Source: Planctomycetota bacterium
GTDB lineage: Bacteria; Planctomycetota; Planctomycetia; Planctomycetales; Planctomycetaceae
Assembly (NCBI GenBank): GCA_018242525.1
Contig: JAFEBS010000053.1
Location: 1-60,762, forward strand
Direction: 5' to 3'
DNA: 60,762 bases
Shown: piece by piece, positions 18,572 to 27,433 of the stretch
Numbering within the stretch: position 1 is the first letter of the stretch
How the letters are laid out: each line of letters begins with the position of its first letter
Program-made: the position numbers and the translations under genes
The notes under the pieces: generated by a model
What the model was told of the DNA's origin: nothing
What the model saw: only the letters and a program-made list of their open reading frames with translations
Database searches by the model: none

Positions 18572-19306
18572 TCACGTGGACTTGTTCACTCCGCCGACTT
18601 TGACCTTCAGCTTGCCGGTACACTTGGCCCCCGGGGGAACATTCACCTTGATCAGCAGCATGCCATCCCGCTGAGCCCCCTGCTCGTATTTGGAACCCAC
18701 ATGAAAGGCGTTGGGCTGCTTCTTTTCACCGCCTCGATCATTTGGCGCTGTGGGTGGCGGCACGATCATCGCCACGACGGAACCCAGGGGGGCTCCTCCC
18801 ACCATGTCGTTGATTGGATCCTTGATCGGAACCCCGTCAGGGCCCACGCTCAAGTTGGCGACGATCTTGTAATCTCCGTCGACTTCGATCCGCATCAGAC
18901 GTTCCTTGATCACCGTGCCGACCGGTTGCCACCCCTTGGCGGGGTCCAGTTCCAGATCGAATTCGGTCGAGTCCAGCAGTTGGTCGTCCAAGTTCTTCAA
19001 CTTCTGCTTGATCTGCTCGTTTTTCGGATCCAGTTTCAGCAGGACCTCCAGCAGGATCTTGGCCCGCTCAAACTGGCCTCCGTCTTCGTACCCCTTGATG
19101 ATGGAGACCGTATCCTTCAGGAACGTCCCCTGCACTTCTTCCAGCTTGGCATCCAGCTTCTTCAATTCCGTGCTGGTAATCGGTTTGGTCTTGGCTTTCG
19201 ACTTTCCGGTCTGAGCCTGGACTTGCGAACCTTCGGACAACCACAACGAACCAGCAACCGCCAGGCTACAGGCGGTGAAGACGGACAAGCGGCAAAAGCG
19301 GGTCAC
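18572..19306 (-). CDS. secreted hypothetical protein with TPR-like segment
   Basis: A 244-residue exported protein: signal peptide (VFTACSLAVAGSLWLSEG), a lysine-rich linker, then helices containing KGYEDGGQFERAKILLEVLL, which fits a single TPR. The second half (about 125-244) is beta-rich, with VEVDG-like and LLIKVNVPPGAKCTGKLKVK strands. No enzymatic motif is visible. The layout recurs in planctomycete periplasmic proteins of unknown function. Divergent from the WD40 fusion gene at 19476. Confidence 0.6.
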   Translation of the reverse strand: MTRFCRLSVFTACSLAVAGSLWLSEGSQVQAQTGKSKAKTKPITSTELKKLDAKLEEVQGTFLKDTVSIIKGYEDGGQFERAKILLEVLLKLDPKNEQIKQKLKNLDDQLLDSTEFDLELDPAKGWQPVGTVIKERLMRIEVDGDYKIVANLSVGPDGVPIKDPINDMVGGAPLGSVVAMIVPPPTAPNDRGGEKKQPNAFHVGSKYEQGAQRDGMLLIKVNVPPGAKCTGKLKVKVGGVNKST

Positions 19307-19410
19307 AATGGACTCCTCGGAGCGTGAAGAAGGGGCGGCCGGTGGGCCGGATCGTTCTCACCATTAAAGACATTCGGACGGACAATCGCAATCACATCCT
19401 GCTGGCAGTG

Positions 19411-19439
19411 TTGGCAGTCCGGTTCGACCGTGCCATAAT
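19411..19439 (+). promoter_or_regulatory. sigma-70-like promoter for the WD40 fusion gene
   Basis: TTGGCA (19411-19416) and CATAAT (19434-19439) are spaced by exactly 17 bases. A start near 19446 would give a leader of about 30 bases containing AAGGAG (19463-19468) before ATG 19476. This supports the ATG at 19476 even though a repeat element follows it. Confidence 0.6.
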
Positions 19440-19475
19440 CGAGCAATCGAGCAACCCGTTTTCAAGGAGTCTGGC

Positions 19476-21683
19476 ATGCGGAACTGGCTTTGCCCAACAA
19501 CAGAGTCTGCCCCCCTGTCTCGAGTTCATGGTCGCCATCGGAGTCCGACCGGAACTGGATCTGCCCCCGCTGTTGGGCCAAATCTGATTCTGAACAGCCT
19601 GTGGCTGATGCTGGTTCTGTGCCTGGTCGGCCCGCTGATGGCCGCCGACTCCCCCAAGGGGTTGAAAGCGCTGGATCTGGGGAAAAAGACCAAAAAGGCC
19701 GCTCCATCTGAACCCAAAGAACTCAAATCCATCGCCAGATTGACCGCGTTCAACAGCTGGATCACCAGCCTGGCCTTCAGTCCGGACGACAAGATTCTGG
19801 CCGTCGGAGCCAAGGATGCTGTCCAACTGATCCAAGTCGAAACCAAGTCTGTTCTGCGCGAACTCAACACCAAGCCGGGTCAGGTCCGAGCCCTGGCGTT
19901 TTCTCCCGATGGCAAGCTGTTGCTGGCGGGAAGCTATCAACGAGCCACCGTGTGGACCGTCGCCACGGGCGAGATTTCTCAGGAATTGAAGGGACACCGG
20001 GGCTACGTGACCAGTGCCGCCTTTTCGCCGGACGGACAGAAGGTTGTCACCGGGTGTGAAGACGAAACGGCTCGAATCTGGTCATTGAAGGAGGCCACCC
20101 CAATACTGGAGCTTAAGGGGAATGGACTGCCGGTGAATGGTGTCGCCTGGTCGCCCGACGGAACCCTGATCGCTGCGGCGATCGGCGACGATCTGCGGCC
20201 GACCCGACAGGGAAAAGTCTCTGTCTGGGAAGCGGCCACAGGGAACCTGAAACACGAATTCGAATTGCATGCCAAGGCGGCCACCGGGGTCGCATTCTCG
20301 CCGGATGGAAAAACTCTCGCTTCGAGCAGCGTCGACGAACATGTCAACCTGTACGATCTGACTGATAACAAACCGCTGGGATTCTTTGCCGGACATTCGC
20401 GACCGACCAATGCCGTCCTGTTTTATCCCGATCAAGAAACGGTCATCAGCATCAGTGGTGGCCGCGCCGTCGGGAAGAACGAGCTGAAAGTCTGGCAGAT
20501 CGACGGAGGCGAAGAACTGGCGACCGTCGAAGCCCATGAAGCCAGAATCACGGCACTCGCCTTGTCACATGATGGTCGCACGGTGGCGACCGGTGGTCAC
20601 GACAATACGGTTGTCCTGTGGAATGTGGGATTCCTGGCGATCGGCCTTCCCACAGCCAAGGTGGCCGCTGCCGGCGAGGATTCTGCCCCGGCCAATGCGT
20701 TGCTGGCTGCGGACAGCGGCAAAGCGGCAGCGGCAGTGGAAGGGGACCCCAAGAAACTACGGGCGGGAATCATCGGCCTGGATACTTCCCATGCCATCGC
20801 GTTCACGAAAACCTTGAATGCCGAAAAGCCCAATCCCGCCGTGGCGGGGTGTCGCATGGTGGCGGTCTATCCGAAGGGAAGTCCCGACATCGAAAGCAGC
20901 ACCAAGCGGGTCCCGGGCTATATCGAAGAGATGAAAAAGCTGAATGTCGAAATCGTCGATTCTATTGAGGATTTGCTGACGAAGGTGGACGTGGTCTTCC
21001 TGGAAACCAACGATGGTCGGCCACACTTTGAACAATTGCTGCCCGTGCTTAAGGCAGGTAAACCGTGCTTCATTGACAAGCCGATCGCGGCATCCCTGAC
21101 CGATGCCGTGGCGATTTTCGAGGCGGCCCGCAAATACAATGTTCCGATCTTCTCCTCGTCGTCATTGCGATTCGGCAAGAACACACTGGCCGTCCGTGGC
21201 GGTTTACTGGGAATGGTGAAGCGGTGCGAAACCACCAGTCCTGCCAGCCTGGAACCGACGCATCCCGACCTGTTCTGGTACGGAATTCACGGAGTGGAAT
21301 CGTTGTTCACCGTCATGGGGACGGGTTGTCAGACGGTAACTCGAGGCAAGACCGCCGACGGTCTGATTGAAGTGACGGGAGAATGGTCGGGTGGCCGAGT
21401 TGGAACTTACCGGGAAGGGAAGGGCTATACGGGAACGGCGACGGGCGAAACAGGGACCAGCCCCGTGGGTTCCTATGACGGATATGATCCGCTGGTTTAT
21501 GAAATCATCAAGTTCTTCCGCAGCGGCCAGCCGCCTGTCACGGAACAGGAAACCCTGGAAATCTATGCCTTCATGGAAGCGGCCGATGAGAGTAAGCGGC
21601 AGGACGGTGCCAAGGTGACGCTGGAGTCTGTTTTGACGAAGGCTCGAGCCGAAGCCGCGAAGAAAATCGCCGAATTGAAGTAA
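19476..21683 (+). CDS. WD40 beta-propeller fused to a Gfo/Idh/MocA oxidoreductase domain
   Basis: The 735-residue protein has an odd N-terminus (1-40) encoded by a repeat element, then a signal-like hydrophobic stretch (SLWLMLVLCLVGPLMAADS). Seven WD40-type repeats follow at about 90-385 (LAFSPDGK, AAFSPDGQKV, VAWSPDGT, VAFSPDGKTL, LALSHDGRTV). After an alanine-rich linker comes a Gfo/Idh/MocA domain (about 428-735) with GIIGLDTSHA, KPCFIDKPIAAS (the EKP-type lysine) and HGVESLFTVMG. The seven blades could form one propeller. The oxidoreductase half belongs to a type usually encoded alone as a secreted planctomycete protein. The start is fixed by AAGGAG at 19463 and the promoter at 19411. Confidence 0.8.
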   Translation: MRNWLCPTTESAPLSRVHGRHRSPTGTGSAPAVGPNLILNSLWLMLVLCLVGPLMAADSPKGLKALDLGKKTKKAAPSEPKELKSIARLTAFNSWITSLAFSPDDKILAVGAKDAVQLIQVETKSVLRELNTKPGQVRALAFSPDGKLLLAGSYQRATVWTVATGEISQELKGHRGYVTSAAFSPDGQKVVTGCEDETARIWSLKEATPILELKGNGLPVNGVAWSPDGTLIAAAIGDDLRPTRQGKVSVWEAATGNLKHEFELHAKAATGVAFSPDGKTLASSSVDEHVNLYDLTDNKPLGFFAGHSRPTNAVLFYPDQETVISISGGRAVGKNELKVWQIDGGEELATVEAHEARITALALSHDGRTVATGGHDNTVVLWNVGFLAIGLPTAKVAAAGEDSAPANALLAADSGKAAAAVEGDPKKLRAGIIGLDTSHAIAFTKTLNAEKPNPAVAGCRMVAVYPKGSPDIESSTKRVPGYIEEMKKLNVEIVDSIEDLLTKVDVVFLETNDGRPHFEQLLPVLKAGKPCFIDKPIAASLTDAVAIFEAARKYNVPIFSSSSLRFGKNTLAVRGGLLGMVKRCETTSPASLEPTHPDLFWYGIHGVESLFTVMGTGCQTVTRGKTADGLIEVTGEWSGGRVGTYREGKGYTGTATGETGTSPVGSYDGYDPLVYEIIKFFRSGQPPVTEQETLEIYAFMEAADESKRQDGAKVTLESVLTKARAEAAKKIAELK
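19483..19587. repeat. palindromic element inside the 5' end of the WD40 fusion gene
   Basis: The left end (ctggctttgcccaacaacag, then agtctgcccccc) and right end (gatctgcccccgctgttggg, then ccaaat) are inverted relatives. The first 17 bases equal those of the element at 4629. It lies in frame between the ribosome-binding site/ATG and the signal-peptide codons. Confidence 0.6.
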
Positions 21684-21710
21684 TCGGCCAGTGCTGTCGC
21701 ATCGAATCTG

Positions 21711-22190
21711 TCAGACCGTCCAGTTGCCGTGGACTGGTTCAAACTGGGCGGTCAATCGGCTGATCGCTTCGTCCGGATTCATGTTGAACAGCGCTTTACC
21801 GCCTGTTCCCCAGTTGCCGTTTTGATAATGAAACACCGCGACGGCGTCGCGGATCGTGCCAACTGCGGCCACGTCTTCCATGTCTCCTCCTTCGATCGCC
21901 TCGAACCGAATATTGATTCCCGCGAACGCTGTGATCAACCCGGACTGGCGATCACGTGCGAAGGTGACTGCGCTCAACCAGTCGCTATCCAGCCAGCGCA
22001 GGCCGCGCGGCTTGCCGATCGACTGGGCCAGATCCATGAACTTGGCTTCCAACTGTTCCCGTTGAACTTTGAATTGTCGCATGGCGACGTGAACTTCTCG
22101 CTGCCGCCAGCGCTTGGCCAGTGGAACGGCCGTCAGTGCCACCAGCACAAGGAGGGCCGCGGCACTGCCCAGAATCCAGATCCAGAGCAT
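21711..22190 (-). CDS. single-pass membrane protein of unknown function
   Basis: The 159-residue protein has one N-terminal membrane anchor (WIWILGSAAALLVLVALTAV), a basic juxtamembrane stretch, a short coiled segment (REVHVAMRQFKVQREQLEAK) and a mixed C-terminal domain. ATG 22190 is preceded by GGAGG at a good distance, which excludes the slightly longer TTG start. The C-terminal domain (about 50-159) was not matched to a family. Convergent with the WD40 fusion gene. Confidence 0.65.
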   Translation of the reverse strand: MLWIWILGSAAALLVLVALTAVPLAKRWRQREVHVAMRQFKVQREQLEAKFMDLAQSIGKPRGLRWLDSDWLSAVTFARDRQSGLITAFAGINIRFEAIEGGDMEDVAAVGTIRDAVAVFHYQNGNWGTGGKALFNMNPDEAISRLTAQFEPVHGNWTV

Positions 22191-22411
22191 TTTAACCTCC
22201 AACGTGGGAAGTCGCGGAACTTTCGCGACGAACTGCGTAGAATCGTATCATTCGCGTGACATCAATTGAAGCCGTCAAAGTCTGTACTTTGCTTTGGGCA
22301 GCGTAACTCGACGATCGATCACGATCGGGTATGATGCGCCAACTGTCGCACGACGTGCCGGAGACGTGGCACCACTGAAGTTCAAGCAAAATCTCTCTCA
22401 AGGGGCAGGCC

Positions 22412-23794
22412 TTGGTTCCACGACTGGTCATTGCGGGAACACGCAGCGGAGTGGGTAAGACTTCCCTGGCGCTGGGGATCATGGCGGCGCTGAAATCGCG
22501 CGGACTGCGGGTCCAGCCGTTCAAAGTCGGCCCCGATTACCTCGATCCCACCTGGCATCGACTGGCGACCGGTCGCGTCAGTTATAACCTTGACACCTGG
22601 ATGTTGAGCCGAGAGTACGTTAAACGGCTGTTTCAGCAAAAGACGGCGGATGCAGACATCGCCATCATCGAAGGTGTCATGGGACTATTCGACGGAGCGT
22701 CCACGACAGGTTTGCAGGGGAGTACCGCCGAGATCGCGTCACTGTTGAACGCGCCGATCCTGCTGGTCGCCGATGCGAGTGGTGCCGGCCGGTCATTCGC
22801 GGCGGGAATCAAGGGCTTTTCCGAATTCGAACCGGGTTGCTGCGTCGCGGCCGTCATCGCCAACTACTGCGGTTCCAGCCGCCATGCCACGATGCTGCAG
22901 GAAGCACTCACCGGAGCCGGTCTCTGCAAACTGGCCGGCTGGTTCTCACGCGATGCGTTCCCCGAATTGCCGTCGCGACACCTGGGCCTGCAGGCCCCTC
23001 AATCCAATGCCCCGGGTCAGTCGGTCATCGAGGCAATCGGCCTGGCTGTCCAACAGCAACTGGACATGGACGCCATTTACAGGCTCGCCGGCCAGGATTC
23101 GATCGCCACGAGCGCCAGCAACGTACTGGCAAAGTTGCGACCGGATCCTGTATGCCGTGGAACGCTGGCGGTCGCGATGGACGAAGCGTTCAGTTTCTAT
23201 TACGCGGACAACCTGGAACTTTTACGAAGCTGCGGACTGCGGATCGTCGAGTTTTCACCACTGCACGATGCGGAACTTCCTCCTGGCATTGACGGCTTGT
23301 ACCTGGGGGGCGGCTACCCCGAGGAGCACGCACAGCAGTTGTCGGCGAACAGTTCGATGCGGGAATCCATTGCGCGATTTGCCGAGACGGACAGGCCGGT
23401 TTATGCCGAATGCGGCGGCATGATGTACCTGGCCAGGACGGTCGTCGATCGTGACGGCCAAACGTGGCAGATGGCGGGACTGCTGCCGTTCTCCACGCGC
23501 ATGCTGACGCGCAGCAAGCGACTCGGGTATGTCTCCACGACGATGACGGAACAGACGTTGTTCGGACCACCCGGCACGGTTCTGCGCGGTCACGAATATC
23601 ACTATTCAGAAATCGTGGAACCGTTCGAATTCGGTTCCTGGCGCCAGCCATATCTGCTGCGAGATTCGCGCGGCGGAGGAGAACGCTCAGGTGGCTTTGC
23701 CCAGGGAAACATCCTGGCAAGTTACGTTCACCAGCACTTTCAATCCAATCCGCTCGCAGCCGAAACGCTGGCAGAGGCGCTGAACGGCGCTTGA
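22412..23794 (+). CDS. cbiA: cobyrinate a,c-diamide synthase
   Basis: The 460-residue enzyme amidates the a and c side chains of the corrin ring with glutamine and ATP in cobalamin synthesis. The N-terminal dethiobiotin-synthetase-like ATPase opens with VIAGTRSGVGKTSLALGI (P-loop) and has KVGPDYLDPTWH. The C-terminal class-I glutaminase has the nucleophile Cys in YAECGGMMYL and HEYHYSE, with a terminal SYVHQHF. The start is a TTG at 22412, preceded by AAGGGGCAGG; it is chosen because the P-loop sits about nine residues from the N-terminus in this family. No other cob gene is adjacent. Confidence 0.88.
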   Translation: MVPRLVIAGTRSGVGKTSLALGIMAALKSRGLRVQPFKVGPDYLDPTWHRLATGRVSYNLDTWMLSREYVKRLFQQKTADADIAIIEGVMGLFDGASTTGLQGSTAEIASLLNAPILLVADASGAGRSFAAGIKGFSEFEPGCCVAAVIANYCGSSRHATMLQEALTGAGLCKLAGWFSRDAFPELPSRHLGLQAPQSNAPGQSVIEAIGLAVQQQLDMDAIYRLAGQDSIATSASNVLAKLRPDPVCRGTLAVAMDEAFSFYYADNLELLRSCGLRIVEFSPLHDAELPPGIDGLYLGGGYPEEHAQQLSANSSMRESIARFAETDRPVYAECGGMMYLARTVVDRDGQTWQMAGLLPFSTRMLTRSKRLGYVSTTMTEQTLFGPPGTVLRGHEYHYSEIVEPFEFGSWRQPYLLRDSRGGGERSGGFAQGNILASYVHQHFQSNPLAAETLAEALNGA

Positions 23795-23878
23795 TTTGCC
23801 AATTGCCCTCCATAACTGAATACTGTTATCCCCGTTGTCAGTAACGCCGAATGAACACCATGTTGGGGACGGCACAGG

Positions 23879-24775
23879 ATGATTTCATTTCTCTTCAAGC
23901 CGTGTCGCGCCGTCATCATCGTCACATGCCTGTGGTCATGCCAGCTTCTTCCCGCCCAGGAACCGCGGACTGAAGCGACGGCCGATGCGCAGGCGATGAA
24001 GGCCTGGTACGCCTTCTATCAGCGGGACGCCGACAAGTCGTACCGGTTTGCGCTGGAACCCGGCAACGGAGACCTCAAGCTCGATCTCAAGCCAATCCTG
24101 CGGTGGACCAATCCCCTGGAAGAAGGGAGCATCCATGGAGTCGTTTATGTCTGGAGAACTGCCGGACGACCGGTCGTCGTCGGGCAGTTGTTTTCCTACC
24201 TGAACGGGAAGGGGGACCGTGTCTACTGCCACGCCATGCACAGCCTGGCACGGGACGGTGAGAAGGTGACGGGGTGGCGCAACGGAAAGGTTTTTTGGAC
24301 GCCAGATTCGCCGGGCGTCGAAATGCACGACCTGCCGGACGGACCAGCGCCCGCCATGACCCGGCCTGCACGACTCGTCCAAATGCGGGAGATCACCCGC
24401 CGTTTTGCCGCGTATACGGAGGAAGCGACCCGTGGAAAACGGGTGCTGCGGCTACTGCCCACTCCACTGGACCGATTTCCCGAAAGCGATCCTCCCGGAG
24501 TGGATGGAGCCGTCTTCTCATTCGTGGTTGGAAACGATCCGGAAGTGATGCTGCTGGTCGAGAAAGACGATCGACCGGCTGCCGGCCCAATCTGGCGATA
24601 CGGCCTGATCCGATCGACGCGCAGTACGGCAGTCGCTCAACTGGACGAACGTGAAGTCTGGCGCTACGACTCGGCCGACAAGAACCCTGCGGACCCGCGC
24701 GGTGGGTATTTGTCCGTTCATGGCATCGCCACGTTGCCCCTCAACGCTCCGTCTGCAGATCAGAACGACAAATAG
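23879..24775 (+). CDS. secreted hypothetical protein
   Basis: The 298-residue product has a signal peptide (AVIIVTCLWSCQLLPAQEPR). The mature part contains KAWYAFYQRDADKSYRFAL, WRTAGRPVVVGQLFSYL and FSFVVGNDPEVMLLVE. This pattern recurs in secreted planctomycete proteins of unknown function. No catalytic motif is evident. Convergent with the Fur gene, 44 bases away. Confidence 0.6.
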   Translation: MISFLFKPCRAVIIVTCLWSCQLLPAQEPRTEATADAQAMKAWYAFYQRDADKSYRFALEPGNGDLKLDLKPILRWTNPLEEGSIHGVVYVWRTAGRPVVVGQLFSYLNGKGDRVYCHAMHSLARDGEKVTGWRNGKVFWTPDSPGVEMHDLPDGPAPAMTRPARLVQMREITRRFAAYTEEATRGKRVLRLLPTPLDRFPESDPPGVDGAVFSFVVGNDPEVMLLVEKDDRPAAGPIWRYGLIRSTRSTAVAQLDEREVWRYDSADKNPADPRGGYLSVHGIATLPLNAPSADQNDK

Positions 24776-24819
24776 CGACGGTGACAACCCGTTGCGCAAT
24801 TCTCCACTTCGGGAAACCG

Positions 24820-25308
24820 TCACTGACAACTTGTACAGTGCCCGCGCAGCAGTACTTCGGTGACGTGTCCTATCTGGTCGTCGATGGTTTTCAATTGCTT
24901 TTCCAGAGTCGCCTGATCGAGACACGTGATGTTTCCGCAGTCGATGCAGACAAAATGGGGATGCTGCCGGATTTCGGAATGCGCGTGGTCGCGGAATTCA
25001 AACCGCCAGACATGATCGCCAAGTTCCGATCGCACGACGAGTCCGGCGTTGGTCAGGTCTGCCAGGTTGCGGAAAATCGTCGCCTTGTCGAAGCCAAGCG
25101 GCATCAGTTCCTCGGCCAATTCCGAATGTGACATCGGTGAATTCGCCGCCTGCAGTCGCTGGATGACGGCCATTCGAGCTGTCGTCGAGCGCAGCCCGGC
25201 CCCGCGCAGCATTGTCTGCAGCGCGGCAACGTCGACCTGATCTGGGGAATGTTTCTTCGCCACTTGGGAACACCTGTCGGATTCGGACTCTCTGATAATC
25301 GAGCTCAT
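24820..25308 (-). CDS. Fur-family metal-dependent regulator
   Basis: The 162-residue protein has the winged helix of the Fur family (LRSTTARMAVIQRLQAANSP, then FDKATIFRNLADLTNAGLV). The metal sites appear as HAHSEIRQHPHFVCIDCGN and the terminal CTSC, giving two CxxC pairs that should bind structural zinc. Whether it senses iron, zinc, manganese or peroxide cannot be told. The start is set at ATG 25308; an in-frame TTG at 25326 is possible. The divergent region to its right holds an inverted repeat that could be its operator. Confidence 0.85.
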   Translation of the reverse strand: MSSIIRESESDRCSQVAKKHSPDQVDVAALQTMLRGAGLRSTTARMAVIQRLQAANSPMSHSELAEELMPLGFDKATIFRNLADLTNAGLVVRSELGDHVWRFEFRDHAHSEIRQHPHFVCIDCGNITCLDQATLEKQLKTIDDQIGHVTEVLLRGHCTSCQ

Positions 25309-25384
25309 CACCTGAATGATAACCAAAAACAGCGGCGATTTCTTCTGCCCGTTTCGATGGCGTTGGGATTAAATCGCCAATGAC

Positions 25385-25413
25385 TTGCATTTGCACATTG
25401 TATGCAATAACAT
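25385..25413 (+). promoter_or_regulatory. candidate promoter and Fur-type inverted repeat
   Basis: TTGCAT (25385-25390) and its reverse complement ATGCAA (25402-25407) are 11 bases apart. The same TTGCAT, with a 17-base spacer and TAACAT (25408-25413), forms a reasonable promoter for the DUF1559 gene. Placement between divergent fur and DUF1559 genes makes a Fur site plausible but unproven. Confidence 0.35.
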
Positions 25414-25534
25414 CCGGTATGCACAGACGGGCGAGTGAGTTTGTCCGCGTCACCTCGTGCAGCGCTGCGTCTGGCGATGCAGCCGAACTTGCAGGCCGAA
25501 CCTGAGAAATCACCACTCCAAACTGGAGAAAGTC

Positions 25535-26524
25535 ATGCTCTTCAGACCACGGAACCGTTCCAGATGTGGATTTACGTTGATCGAGTTGCTGGTGGTGATC
25601 GCCATCATCGCGGTGCTGATCGCGTTGCTCTTGCCAGCAGTGCAACAGGCGCGCGAGGCGGCTCGCCTGAGTCAGTGCAGGAATAATCTCAAGCAAATCG
25701 GGTTGGCGCTGCACAATTACCATGAAGCGCATGGCACATTGCCGGCGGCCTACGTGTATCAGCCTGGCGGTGGGGGAGTTCAAGGCCCTCCGGACCCGAC
25801 GAACGGTGATGCGGGTCCCGGTTGGGCCTGGGGGATGATGATCCTGCCATTTCTCGACCAGTCACCACTGTACAATTCCTTCAACAGCAGCCTGCCCTGT
25901 TGGGACGCTCAAAACTCCGGGTCTGCGCGCGTACTGGTCCCGAGTTATTTGTGCCCCACAGCCACCAATCCAGCGGGGACTTACGCCGTCCAGGACGGTT
26001 CAGCCACTCCCAACACCCTGGCAATTCTGGCACGCAGCAACTATGTCGTCAGTGCCGGAAACTTCGGGATCTGGGATGATCCCACGCCCGACTTGTCCAG
26101 CCTTGCCAACGGCGTCTTTTACCGAAACAGCCGCACACGTTTTGCCGACATCAACGACGGTCTGAGCAACACAGTGTTCGCTGGCGAAAAGACACCTTAC
26201 CACAGCGACTCCACCTGGGTCGGCGTCGTCCCCGGGGCCGTCACCTGTCCGACGGCGCGATTTGCGGCCGCAGGCTGTGACCTCGGCCCGGCTCAGGTGA
26301 ATGTCCATTCGGGCCCCGGCGGCCCCAGCGAGATCCCACCGCTGATCTTTCCGCCAGGCTGCTTTCAGTACACGGATGAGATGAATTCCCAGCATGCGGG
26401 GAATTCCGGAGGCAATGTGCTGTTGGGGGATGGAAGCGTGAGGTTCATGAACAAGTTCATGGACGGACCGACCTGGGCAGCGCTAAACACGCGGGCGGGT
26501 GCTGAAGTTGTCGGAGATTTCTGA
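25535..26524 (+). CDS. DUF1559 prepilin-like (type II pseudopilin) protein
   Basis: The 329-residue protein starts with a type IV prepilin signal: basic residues, then GFTLIELLVVIAIIAVLIAL, processed after the Gly by a prepilin peptidase. The body is the planctomycete-specific DUF1559 (SBP_bac_10) domain: REAARLSQCRNNLKQIGLAL, then HNYHEAHGTLP, and the C-terminal GGNVLLGDGSVRFM. Planctomycetes encode dozens of these; they are thought to be minor pilins or surface proteins. ATG 25535 is chosen because GGAGAAAG precedes it and it gives the right prepilin leader. Confidence 0.93.
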   Translation: MLFRPRNRSRCGFTLIELLVVIAIIAVLIALLLPAVQQAREAARLSQCRNNLKQIGLALHNYHEAHGTLPAAYVYQPGGGGVQGPPDPTNGDAGPGWAWGMMILPFLDQSPLYNSFNSSLPCWDAQNSGSARVLVPSYLCPTATNPAGTYAVQDGSATPNTLAILARSNYVVSAGNFGIWDDPTPDLSSLANGVFYRNSRTRFADINDGLSNTVFAGEKTPYHSDSTWVGVVPGAVTCPTARFAAAGCDLGPAQVNVHSGPGGPSEIPPLIFPPGCFQYTDEMNSQHAGNSGGNVLLGDGSVRFMNKFMDGPTWAALNTRAGAEVVGDF

Positions 26525-26604
26525 CGGCCCGCCAGCACTCTGCAACCAGTGATCCGTCTGGAGCATCCGCTGACCTTTTTGAATTCCCGATCAAGGACCA
26601 GGCG

Positions 26605-26940
26605 ATGAATCGTCGTACCGCAATTCTCAGTCTGCTGATTCTGACCGCTGGCTGCGGCGTGCAGCAGATCCAATCCACCAACCGGCATTTGATGTTCAAG
26701 TTGCGGTCGGCGTTGTCCTCGAAGAAACCGGACTGGCTGGACGAGGTGATCAGGCAGATTGACGAGCACCAGTTCAAAGGCGATCTCTCGGCCGCCGAGT
26801 ACGCGGCCTTCCAGCCGATCATCAAACAGGCGCGTGCTGGAAACTGGACGGCGGCACAAAGAGCGGCATTCGCACTGTGTGACGGACAAAAGCCGACAGC
26901 GGATGATCGGGAGCGCCTTCGAAAACGCGAAGTGCAATGA
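26605..26940 (+). CDS. small lipoprotein
   Basis: The 111-residue product has a lipoprotein signal (AILSLLILTAGC) with lipobox Leu-Thr-Ala-Gly-Cys. Residues about 25-111 are helical and charged (DWLDEVIRQIDEHQFKGDLS). No family was recognised. It lies 80 bases downstream of the DUF1559 gene on the same strand; in planctomycetes small lipoproteins often follow DUF1559 genes, and cotranscription is likely. Confidence 0.65.
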   Translation: MNRRTAILSLLILTAGCGVQQIQSTNRHLMFKLRSALSSKKPDWLDEVIRQIDEHQFKGDLSAAEYAAFQPIIKQARAGNWTAAQRAAFALCDGQKPTADDRERLRKREVQ

Positions 26941-26942
26941 GT

Positions 26943-27404
26943 TCAAACGACCTTGCCTGACACCTTCTTGCGCAATGAGGCCGCCGGTTCGCACAAGGGC
27001 GGGCTGCTGGTCGGTTCATTCAGGACTTCAGCCAGCGTCGTACTGCCGAACGCCGACTCGACCGAGGCCAGGGCGTCGTCCATGCGGCGATGCAGCGGAC
27101 ACAGATGCCTGCCATGTGATTTCAAGCCGAGCGGACAGGTCTCGATCCGTTCGATCGGTTCCACGGCATTCACGACCTCCAGGATCGTCAGTTCGGCCGG
27201 TGTTTTGACCAGCATCACACCGCCCCCGATCCCACGCTGGCTGCGGACGATGTCGTTGCGACCCAGGTTCTGTAACACCTTGGATAGATACGGTTTCGGA
27301 ACCTGCGTCGCCGCGGCAATCTGGTCCGTGGTGCATGCCTGGGGTGATTTGGATGCCAGGTAGACGATCGCTCGCAGGGCGTATTCTACAGTTTGAGAAA
27401 ACAT
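26943..27404 (-). CDS. Rrf2-family transcriptional regulator
   Basis: The 153-residue protein has the Rrf2 winged helix: MFSQTVEYALRAIVYLASKS, then PKPYLSKVLQNLGRNDIVRS and the wing RGIGGGVML. The sensor loop holds ETCPLGLKSHGRHLCPLH, so only two cysteines plus a histidine are present instead of the three cysteines of IscR. This pattern is frequent in a subgroup of Rrf2 proteins whose signal is not established. ATG 27404 is clear; the longer frame runs through the divergent promoter. Its likely target is the haem-c protein gene on the other strand. Confidence 0.88.
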   Translation of the reverse strand: MFSQTVEYALRAIVYLASKSPQACTTDQIAAATQVPKPYLSKVLQNLGRNDIVRSQRGIGGGVMLVKTPAELTILEVVNAVEPIERIETCPLGLKSHGRHLCPLHRRMDDALASVESAFGSTTLAEVLNEPTSSPPLCEPAASLRKKVSGKVV

Positions 27405-27433
27405 GCGAGGTTTCCGGCTCTGGTTAAATTGGA

